DNA from: Sipunculus nudus
Taxonomy: Eukaryota > Annelida > Sipuncula > Golfingiida > Sipunculidae
Reading direction: 5' to 3'
Assembly (NCBI GenBank): GCA_026874595.1
Contig: CM049320.1
Coordinates: forward strand, 40,858,714 to 40,922,713
Length of the DNA: 64,000 nt
Positions 22,358 through 34,400 of this stretch are shown here, piece by piece. The translations under genes were made by a program, and so were the position numbers. Position 1 is the stretch's first letter. Every line of letters begins with the position of its first letter. The notes under the pieces were generated by a model, which had not been told where the DNA came from, ran no database searches, and saw only the letters and a program-made list of their open reading frames with translations.

Positions 22358-25300
22358 GTAAGTAAAAGATTAATTTATCTCTGACACCAGATTTTTGTCA
22401 AAATTTAGTCTTTAACAAAGTTTAAAAGGCTGAATCATGTTTCAAATATTTGACATTTGAAATTTCATTTAAATATATACTAGTCAGTAAAAGAAGAGTA
22501 AATATTTTTTTTTTTTTTTTTTGCAAATGAAGCATGGTTTTATTTTAGAAATAAAGCCATTGCCTGTGACAAGAATATTACAAACCGATGTCGGCCTGGA
22601 AAGCGTTCTTGAAATTACGAGAGTACAATAGTCGCCATTATATTAGGACAGTAAAGAATAACTAAAAACACAACACGCAAATGTCCTTCTACGCAGGGTC
22701 TCTCATATTCTCCTCCAGACTCGTCTGCTGGTTATACTTGGCTTCCTGAATGTCGATTAATCATCTACTCTAGGAGCCCCAGGTGGACTCGACCCAACAG
22801 ACACACGGAAAACGTATAGCTCAGTACGAAATCCATGACGCTGTCGATCTATGATTGGAATATTTTAGCAAACGGTTATATGAAATAGGGCGCCAGACTC
22901 ACTCACACTTATCACGATTCGTCCGTGAGGCCATACTGTGCATGTGTGATGATTTTTGAAAAGTTACACATCTACATATTTCGAATATGTTTTCTTAAAT
23001 TTACTGTTGAAAACAGTTCCCATTTAGCAAGGGGCGAGTGTTCAGACCGGGCCTGGATTACATAAAAGTGTTCACGCCAGGAAAAATAAAAGAAGCCTCT
23101 GAGAACATTTAGAATGAATGAATTGTGTGTAAAATGGAATAAAATGTATTGTTGACAGCTAAATATTGGATCTAATGAGCAGTGTTCGTGTCCGGCATTT
23201 CCTGAAAGACTTTAATCAAGCCCAAGTTATCAATATTCGTCCAGGGTTCAAACTTGACAGCCACGACGCATAGATAATGATGCCCAATTGCTTTCAGTAA
23301 CCGCACTCAGCTGATGCTTAATATAGAAGTCAGGAAAAAAAATATATTACCATCTCCTCTGCGGGGGTAATCAGCTGAGAATAATTAACTCTAAAATGCG
23401 TACCCGCTGCCGTTCGCGTTGTTATCTCATTTGAAAAGTTGAACATAAAAATTGGGCTTGGTTTGATTAGGGGATGAAGGGAGATGATATTTCAATCAGC
23501 CGTTCCGAGAAAAATCAAGCTTGAAATTAAATCTAATATGTTTAAACAATTTTCGCCTGAAAACAAAAGAATTCAGGTGCAAAGAGGTAAGCTCCAGGTC
23601 ACATTTTTATTCCGGGGCTGACAATATATATATATATATATAATGGATATGGAAAATTTAACTACCGATCAAAACAAAGGCTTTCGCTCACAAACGAATG
23701 TTACTCGATGGTATGACCCGGCAATGGGGACGATTGCACATCCAGGACCCGCACGTGCAGTATTAACCAGGCCTCTATAACACCAGGATATAAAATGAGA
23801 GGAAGCTTGTTATACTGCCCTGTCACGGAGTCTGACACCAGAATGGAATTCTATAGATGTACATATATTTTGTTAAGCTAGCATAAAAAATGGAGGCAGT
23901 TACCTGCTACAAAAAAACTTATTAACATATTAAAAAACACAAAAAACACGGCTTCAAAGTGGGTGTAACGAAGGGAAGTTCATGCTAGTTCTTTCTTATT
24001 AGAGATTTTACTGACGGTATTTGTATGCTAGAGTTATAACTGAATGTCCCGCACGCGTGGAACAATAACGGAGGTTAGAACTCGGTATATGTCTTAAAGT
24101 GTCTTGAGTAAGAGAGACAGATATATAGAGATTCATGTACTGATTTGTTGTTATGTTACAGTATCTACTCACTGGTCAGATTCATACAGATTCTGTTTTT
24201 CTGATTCATGTACTGATTCCTTGTTATGTTACAGTATCTACTCACCGGTCAGATTTAAACAAATTCTGTTGTCTGATTCATGTACTGATTTGTTGTTATG
24301 TTACAGTATCTACTTCTGGTCAGATTTATACAGATTCTGTTTTCTGATTCATGTCCTGATGTTATGTTACAGTATCTACTTCTGGTCAGATTTATACAGA
24401 TTCTGTTTTTCTGATTCATTTACTGATTTGTTGTTATGTTACAGTATCTACTCACTGGTCAGATTTATACAGATTCTGTTTTTCTGATTCATGTACTGAT
24501 TTCTTGTTATGTTACAGTATCTACTCACTGGTCAGATTCACACAGAATCTGTTTTTCTGATTCATGTTCTGATTTCCTGTTATGTTACAGTATCTACTTA
24601 CTGGTCAGATTCATACAGATTCTGTTTTATTGATTCATGTACTGGTTTCCTGTTGTGTTACAATATCTACTCACTGGTCAGATTTATACAGATTCTGTCT
24701 TCTGATTCATGTACTGATTTCTTGTTATGTTACAGTATGTACTTACTGGTCAGATTTATACAGATTCTGTATTTCTTATTCATGTACTGATTTCTTGTTA
24801 TGTTACAGTATCTACTCACTGGTCAGATTTATACAGATTCTGTTTTATACTGATTCATGTACTGATTTCTTGTTGTGTTACAGTATCTACTCACTGGTGC
24901 TTTAGGCTGTGCCGCATCATTAAAAAAGTCCGTCAGACTTGTAAGTATACTACCTTATAATGTTAGGGATAGGTATTATTTTACAAATCTGGAAATCTGA
25001 TACCCTAACCCCCTGTATTTATTTACCTGTACATAAAACCTTAGAAAATATTAAAGAAGGTTGTAAACAAGGTTTATCTGTTAGAGTAATGCCTTTATAT
25101 CCAAATAAGTCCTTGTGAATCCTGTAGGAAACCTTAATGAACAATGACCTATATTCTATGTTCTATGTCTTAATCTGAGTCTTAATCGCCGCTGAACTAA
25201 AAACGGGTCATAAATTGAAAATAATGAATACCATGTACAAATTAATTCCTGTTAACAGTCTTTCATTTGAACAATATTCGCTAAATTTGTTATTTATTAA

Positions 25301-26335
25301 TCCATACGTTCCTTTGAAATTTGCTACGCTTATGTATCTTAGATAAAAATCTTTTGTACATAGGCCACCTAAAATAAACTTTTTATTGTACTGACTCCTG
25401 TTTCCGATTTATATAGAGATTTGCAGTGTACATTCAAGTGACATTTCTAACTCTGTAGTTATTTGTCTGACTTTGAAAAAACTGAGTTCATCCGGCATAC
25501 CCATTTCCTGGTCATCATTCAAACAAAATCAGGCAAAATAGTTCTCATAAAAATACTATCAGATATGAAATTTCCCCTTTCGCAGTCAATTCCAAATAAC
25601 AATTTATACAATTTCCCTAATGCATCGATTACCTTCTTATTTGTTGCACATGTTAATCTTGGATATCTTTAAAGATGCTTAGTACCAGAAAAGTGGAATC
25701 ATCTGTAGTATCTTTGAACATTTTGATCTAATTCTAATTGTGAGTGAGATTCAAACTTTTGCAACAATACACAGCATTTGTTGATAAGGATAATTCAGTC
25801 CAACGTACATCAAGTTTTTTTATTTTGTGAGTAAGGTTACAAATAATTATTAAAAAAAAAAATAAACGCATAAATGGCCAAAACTTCTTGAAAAATTAAC
25901 CTGGAGTCATGAACTTTTATGTATTTATAGAGCCTGGTCCGTTCTTTAAAAGTGTATATATCATTTATACCATAGTTATTTGATTGACCTTTGAGAGTGA
26001 GTGTTACTGTATGTCTTCCTTTAACTTATTTGATCATAAATATATCAGTATTTTGCGAATTTCACACAACAAAGATAACATATCAATTTCGAAAAAAAAA
26101 ATTGTTTTTATGCAAATTTCATAATAATAATTGAATATCATTACTTTCATATTTCGGTTTTCTTTAAATTCTGCCATATATAATTTTCTTTAAAAACAAG
26201 CAAATATAGTTATACCCAGTGACACAAAGTAATATTATATGAACGCATATCATGCCAAAATATTTTAAGGTGGTTTACACGTCTGTAAATATAAAAACTA
26301 GATGTTTGCAATCAGCTAGCGATCACTGGAACTCT

Positions 26336-26398
<63 letters not shown>

Positions 26399-28422
26399 AC
26401 CCTAGAAGATAAATTGACGTCACTGGCCTTGGTAACCTAACAGAGTTTGGAAGGGATATATGTTAGGGCTGAAAGAGCGTTAAGGCAGGGAGGTGTAAAT
26501 GTTAGGGTGGGAAGATGTAGCTACCAGTCATAACTGTTTGGCAGCAAGAGCTGTAAAAAATGATACAGATGGCATTGCGCCATGACCCGAGCAAGGTGAC
26601 GCTTCCCTCTACACTTGGAAAATGTAATAATGTCGAGTTAGCCGAATTAGGCACATTTATAGCAAAGACTCCATTAAATATCCGCGTTGTTAATGGCGAT
26701 GAGAAGTTTTGTTATTAAATGAGCTGATCCAAACAGGTTTTTGCAAATTAACAACTTATATCTCCCGTTCGACTTCGGCCTTGCGATAATCCAATCACGT
26801 TACCATTAAATGACATGCTATAATCTAGGTTGTTCCTAAAACGCACGTGCACGCAGGTGTCGACTCTTAACAAACTTGCTTGAACGCATATGAGATATAT
26901 ATGATACAGATATAATATTTAGGTTGAGTTTTGTAAAATATATATTCATTCACACAATGCCCCCCCCCCCAAGGGCCGCATGAGGGGGAGATCTTTAGTT
27001 CCGTGTAGGCCTATAAGTAAGGATATACCCTGTCTCTGTATATTCATTTTATCAAATTTATTTATCATCATTTTATCCCATGCTTGTTTTGGTAAAGTAT
27101 TGTAAAAACACTTGTGAATTGCATAGATTACATATATATTTTTTATTAAACTGTTCGTTAAGAGACGGCCAAAATTAACATATGGCCGATGACTTAATAT
27201 TTAACCTATCATGAAACCAATTATGCTGACTGTCAATCCGCGGTATGAGTAATAAGCCGACCAATAAGTGTTAGAATCAGACAGAATATCAAATGCTGCC
27301 TTTTTAGTTTTGTTACGGAACCTAATATCAACAGATCACGTATGCGTGATGAACATATATTTTGTAATGGAGATAAAAAAAATCAGATTGTGTAACACTA
27401 GGCAGCGTGAAATGTCTTTGGGAATGAATAAAGAAGTCAGTGTTTATTTTTGTTTTTTTTTTTTTGTTAACTAATAATTATAATTTATTCTTAAAACAAC
27501 CCTAACATTACAAAACACTGAATCAATACAATTATACAGTACAACAACAGTACAACAGTAAATCAATACAATAATATAAATAAAGTTTACACCACTGTCA
27601 CAGCGACTAAAATTCCTTTATAACGTACAACCCAGATTAACAGTTCACATAAATCTTCTCAGAGAATAACAGTCCAGTTCATTCACAAAATCAACTTGAT
27701 ATAATCCAAAAGTGAAGTTCTGATAGCGATCCCAAAGGCAAACTGAAGACTAATTAAAATCCGTTACAAATTCGAAGAAAAGCTATAACATCCGCACTTA
27801 TCGGAAAAGGTCCACTACTGACTTCTACGCTCTTCTGTGTCCGCTGGAATATATCTCTCCTCTCTCTCGGCTCTAAAACACAGCCCCTATTTATAGCTTC
27901 TCATCTCAAGCCGAGAACTTTCCATTTCCCGAACAATCTAATGAACAATACATAATACACAGTACACACGCGTTACAGGAAACATCTGGAACGAGAACGC
28001 TGTGTCCCCACATGTCAGGGTTCACACGTGGGCCGGCCCGGCTCGGCCAGACGAGAAAGCCCCAGACTAGCGTCCCATCCAGGAGGAGTCTAACTCCTAA
28101 GTCGCTTCACGCTACAGAAACCGGGATAAACTCCGGCCTGATGAGCCATTAGGCTCGGGTGTAAAAGCCCAGCAGACTTTACCTACAACCCCTCATATAA
28201 TTATAACAATAGTGCACGTTATTACAATAGGCATTATGAGAAACAGCCATTTTCTAACCCGTAATGTAATAATTATTACAAAAAGGGGAGGTTATAACAA
28301 TAGGAGTTGTCACACAGCATGGGCCGGGTTTTTCCTGTATCTGTCTGATAATATGCTTTGGCGCCTAAATGGTTGTGCATAGTTCTATTGTCCCTTATTG
28401 TCATCGTATATCAGTATCGTAT

Positions 28423-28486
<64 letters not shown>

Positions 28487-31400
28487 TATATATATATATG
28501 TCTGTGTGTGTGTGCTATTATAGGTAATGCAACATGGAAAATCAAACACTGGCTTTTTTTCAGATCAATGCCTTCAAAAAGTTTTGTGTCGTCTCCGCCG
28601 CCTTCGCCGCCCTGCTGCTCATCACATACATCCTGGTACTTCTCCTAGTTATCTTACCGCGGTACTGTGATATATCTCCGCCAATCAACTGCGTGAGTAT
28701 GGTCACGTGATTTATGTGGTAATTTAAAGACGCATTACAAAAGAAGCTTATTCCTAATAAATTAACTGCCAAAGGAACACAGCATTTTGTAGACAAACCG
28801 AAGAGAGAGTATGTATACTTCAGGACTCTGGTATTCGGACCATTTTATTTTTTTAGCATTGTTAGTGCCTGTTTATAATTATCTTGTTTTATGCCTGCTT
28901 CAACATTAATATCAGAAAGACGATTGATGTGTGTGTACAAATTAGTTCATGAAAAAATAGAATATAAGGGGTTAACAATTAACAAATATGTTTCTATCGA
29001 AACAATCTCAGGCGTGGTTTTGTCCACAACTGGCTGAGGGCTATGATTACGCGTTTATCGCTTATGGTTTGTTGTACTTTGGTTTTGATTGAAAATACAT
29101 CAACGGTGAGACTGCTGAGACTTACTGATGCATTGCATGTTTTTCGCTACTGCGAGGAAAATTACTGTGGAAAGCTTCATGTTCGCGAGTTAATTATTTG
29201 CAATTTCCACTTCTGCTTTTTTACTTTCACTTTCACGATTAAAAAGCATTTAGGGACTTACACTGTGTACATAACAAATTCTTGATTAAGCTGCCTAAAA
29301 TGTACAAAAAAATCTTTAAAAAGGATTTAAAAATCTTTAAATGCACGAGGAGCAACATCGAACAAGCGGAAAGTCTGTATGCATTAGAAGTAGATGTACA
29401 AAAAATTGATGTTACTTGTGTAACACTTCTTGAATTACGGGTAACAGAAATTATAAACTAAAGTTGATGCTGACGGCAATAGACGAGGATAATGGATAAA
29501 TTACTGTTCACATGTGCAGATGTGGCGTTTTAACCGCGAAGGTTTTATTTTCGCGATGATTCCCCTACGCGAATATCGCTAATTTAAAACCCTCGCGAAC
29601 CAAAAGGCAACTACGGTATTTGCTTTAAAAAAAGTAATGAACAAATATTCTGGTGCATGCCAATTTAGCTATATATACAGGCCTAACGAAAGCTCATGGT
29701 ATATACATCTTATTTCTTATTCTGTAGACGAAAAGGGAGGATAGCGAAATTAAAACGCACTGACCATAAAATCATTTCTCCGTAAATGAAGCTGTATCTT
29801 TAATGGCCAATGTTTCAATGCTGGTTTGGTATATGATTGAAAATATAAAAGCATTATTGAGCTCTCTGGGCATACAGAAATCTGGAATTTCTGCCCAGGA
29901 GCTCCCTAAGCTGTAGAAAATTTCAAAATTTCGAATTTTAATATTTTAATCCGCTCTGTCCGCCGAGCAGCCGATAGACGAAAATTTGTTGCCATGGAAA
30001 AATGTTGGTGATTTGGAATAAAGATGGTAAGGTATTATTCGGCTGTATGGTATCATTCGGTTGTAAGGGATCATTCGGCTGTATGGTTTCATTCGGCTGT
30101 AAGCACATAGATCGTTGTGTAGGCTATTTTAATCCTTCAGTATTTTTAAAGTCCACACGGGCTCGAAATATAGAACTTAGCTATACGTGATATGATGCAT
30201 TGTACCTCACACACACACACACTTCATTGTAACTGATTATATAGCTGCTTCTTTTCTTACAGACAGTGAAGCTTTATGGGATATCCATCACGTTGTGCGG
30301 TATGGTGGCCGCCATGTTCACTGCTTTATATGCCATTTATATCTGCCGGAAAGCTGTCCAATCAGGGGTAAGTGTCACTCTAAGGCCGCCAGCCTTCACC
30401 TCTTCTGCTCTGTGTATATTAACCGATATTCGCTGAGGCTTTACGTAAATGTGTATATTATCTGAAAATACGATAACCGTCTACAAAACAGACTAACCGG
30501 ATTTGTGCGCCATCTATCTGCTATCATTGTAACTAGTCGTGGCTTGACATATGAAGTCGTGAGCACAATAACTTTAACCAAATTGTCCGTATATAAATTA
30601 CCCCTTGTAAAAAATAAAGATGTGAAAAGTTTCCAAGAAAATATATGAACATTTGTTATCTTTCTGTCACAGTGACCTGTACATGTGATCTCTTTTCCTT
30701 CCGCCGGAACTAGTTTCTACTTGAAATGATCGAATCTCTTTATTTTTGGCACCGTGGGACGGCTGGAACAACATTTATACATGTCTTAACTCATCCTTCC
30801 GCCAGAGATCGTTTCTACTCGAAACAAACTGATTTTGTTTGGGCGCTGTGGGACGGCCGGGACTACTTGCCTCGTCTGTCAAACTTTAAAATAAAAATTT
30901 GTTACCGTTACTTATCAAGGAAATAACTTCTGTTTATTCCACATTCAACATATTATCTATTCCGTCAAGTTCAATTCCGTGTTTATGTAATTTGTCTTGA
31001 AACGATGGCTTGTGGTACCTCTCAAGCCGCGACAACAGGACTCAGTAGGCATTTATATTCGGCTGGTAAGCCTAACTTGAGTCGTGATACAAGTCAAACC
31101 GAGGAATGCATCGCAGTGGTATTCTATCATGTTGCATTCATATCGTGGTAAACCGCCCATAATCATAACATTAGGCTACGAATGATGACTTAACACGAAC
31201 ATGTGAACTCACAACCTAAACAGAAACTACGTCTCTATGGTAAAGAGTCATTGCTTGTATCGCATACCAGTTGGCTGCCGTCCAGTAACCCGTGCGAGCC
31301 GTGCTTGTATTCATGCGGTCAGAAATTCAACAAACATGCAGAGGGATTTACCAATATGCTGAGTTTTCTCGCTAGGTGTTGTTAGAAAGGTTGCAAACAA

Positions 31401-34400
31401 GCTAACGATTAGCCTGATTTATGTCAAATTGCCTTACTTGTAGGCCATGAGGCGTTGTCAGAAATGACGAAAATATTTAATTGCATCCTCATAGAGTAAT
31501 CTTAAAATGCGTTCCTCGCTGAAGGATGTATGCGCACTCTGATTGCTAGGACGCGGTGGTCGTAAACTCTCTGAAGTCAGATGGCCGAAATGGCGCTGTT
31601 ATCTGTCAGCTAGAGTGACACACGTGACAAAGCTGTGATTTCCTCTCCGCTAGCTATATATTAGAGCATACGATCTTTCTATCTTTATTTTTTGTCCTGC
31701 AGGTGCGCTATGTTGGTGGTTCGGGTTCCGGGAATGCCCAGCTTTTGCACTTAGAAAACTCTACGTCGTGTCAAAATCATAGTTCTGGTAAATCAGAGAG
31801 GCCCGCTCTAGTCACAAGAGGTGAGTGAGAACCCAGTGAGAACACAGACAGCAATAGGCAAAAAAGTACGACATCGGCTAATATTTTTGGGGGCAGGGGA
31901 CCATGTCGTGCAGGGGCGGATTTAGGGGGGCGCCCCCCCCCCCCCTCGACCTAACCAAGAACATCTTGGGAAAAACTTATAGTTCACCAAGTGTAAAGTA
32001 CAGTTACAATGTAAGTTTTACTTATAATGCATTTAAGCGACCCTAGATTGCACGATTAAAACCTAAATTTTTACACCTAGGTCTCTGCGCCCCCCCCCCC
32101 CCCCCGCCCCGCTTCGCGCCTCGGCTGACCCGCTACGCGACCTCGCAAAGTGAGCACCCCTATTTATTCTAAATTCCTGTATCCGCCCATGTCGTGGTAT
32201 ACCCTCCACCACTCCCCACCTTAGTGGGTAACATCCCTACTCATGCACACAGAGGTATACATTTACTTACTTAAGTATACTGTGTCATGTGAACAGATTT
32301 GCACATGAGAGTATAAATACTCCTGGAGTAAATTTACCGGAGTGAAAGTTTATTTGCACGACCTCGGGAGGTGATGCAAAAGTGTAATTGCATACCCGTA
32401 ACGTTACTTGTTAGGTAAACTGTGTCATGTGAACAGATTTTTTTATTTGTATAATTGAGCAAATTAAATTTATAAAAAAAGGTTTACGATTACAAATCAA
32501 TAGGTTTTTACCAGAAATCAAGTCGCCTTGCTAGATCGAACTTAGAAATCATTTTCTTCCATTGAAAATGAAAAATCACCTAAGATCAGCGGTATGTCGT
32601 GGCTGAAGGCCAAACAAAACCTGTTGTCTACATCTTTTATTGTACGTACCATTGAACAACACATGAAGTAGGTTATAGTGTATCTCTTGGAGGTGCCATT
32701 ATAAAGGAGGACCCATTCTGTCTCGAAGACAAAGAAATTCCCATGCAAAAACTGGCCATTGCGTGCGTAAGAATACATCAAGGTTTCGTTTGTGCCTTTA
32801 TACCAGAAATTGTATCTGCGTTTTTTCTTTGTACCTGTCCGTAAGAGTTTGTTTGATATTGGATCTGTACATGCATAAAAATCGACATGGTCAGTCATGT
32901 ATATAAATAAGGTTGTCCCACATGCGGCGTATTTTCCTTTGTTCTAACTGTGCGTTCAAATCTGCTTGTGTCAAAGGGTCATGCAAAAGGGATAAGGCAA
33001 GTCAGGTTGCATGCGACTATTCAAATAAGGCAAAGAACTGATTTATTCTCATTAGCATAGTAACTCTGACTCCCTATAGACCCCGAGCAAACAAAACCTT
33101 GTATTATGACATTGTGAGATAGAGCGAAAGCGGTGCGTGACAAAAAAAGTGACACGCGTGACCTTCGACCAGGAGGCGGGGCATATAGGACAAATCAGTT
33201 ATAGCCCAATGAAATGTAATGCAAGCCGTGAGGTTTGCTTGGCTTATCTCAATCATGGCCTCGCCTTTAACATCATAATTATGTCATAACACAGCTAGAC
33301 CACCATCGACTGCATGTGATTAAATGAGCCTTTGAGAGAAATTCGTCATTTGTTGTGAAAAAATGTTACATGTATAAGGCCATAAAAAAAATAAAGGTAT
33401 GGTTCTCAGGCACCGCCCGCATCAATTTTAAACCCCCGCATCAAAACTTTTTATTTTGATTTTCAATAAAAATTTTCCAATTTTGAGCTGCTGCCGCTCC
33501 GAAATTTCTTTTAAGAAGATAAAACCATACAATTTCCTTTGTTTTGTAGTGCTTTTACTTATTTAGCAAAATAAAACTGTTATTTTCTTGCTTTACCCTA
33601 ATCATTTGACATTTTTATCGAAACATACCAAAAAATTTAAAATAAAAAAAGCGCCCGCCCGCATTGATTTCTGAAAAAAAGTGCCTGAGAACCATACCTT
33701 TTTTTAATTTTGGCCTAACTTACTATTATTAATTTATACGAAATATTTTCAAACCTACCCTTCACAGTGTTGTAATTAACTTACCTTGATTTACCATGTC
33801 AGGCTTTACTCACGGTTTCACTTATTTTTATTATTTTAAAGTAGTTTATATTCACGTTATACCCCATAAAGTATACATTATTGTAAACCTGATTCAGTGA
33901 TCTTTCTAATGGTATACATATTCAGTCACTCTTCCCTTATTTTTACATGATTTTGTAACATTTAAAAATAAACAAAAAAACAATAAAAAAGGACGCTATT
34001 TTAAGCACCCAGCAACAGCAAGTCACTTTTAAGGGGACTAATATTAAACTACATGACCATTTCTAAAAAAAAAAAAAATCTTATTCTTCTGCTCTATCAT
34101 GTTTCTATCTACCATAAAACTGAAATTTTGATTCAATAAAAATGTAAAATTTCCTTTTTTTTCAACAAGAAGGTTAAACAGTAAGGGAAAACAAGGGAAC
34201 GTTTTTCAGATACATGTATTTTAATATTTGTCCTCTAAAAAGTGGCTTACTGTTGTTGGGTGCTTAAAATAGTGTACCTTTAAAAAAATAGTGTTTTTTA
34301 AATGTTACAAATCATGTTTAACATCAGAAATGTCACGGTACGAGGTTTAAAATGTATAGGGTCTAATATGAATTTAACAGCTATTGGATTGATATAGATA

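Noticed and set aside
24104-24960. Overlapping ORFs of 64-127 codons in all plus-strand frames
   Set aside because: They read through the stop-poor 73-bp repeat. The period of 73 cycles the frame, so the same three peptides recur. Only the terminal 57-nt exon is supported.
32542-32898. 118-codon minus-strand ORF inside the last intron of the MS4A-like gene
   Set aside because: No recognised family, no splice signals that extend it, and AT-biased codons. A decayed transposon ORF is possible but unsupported.
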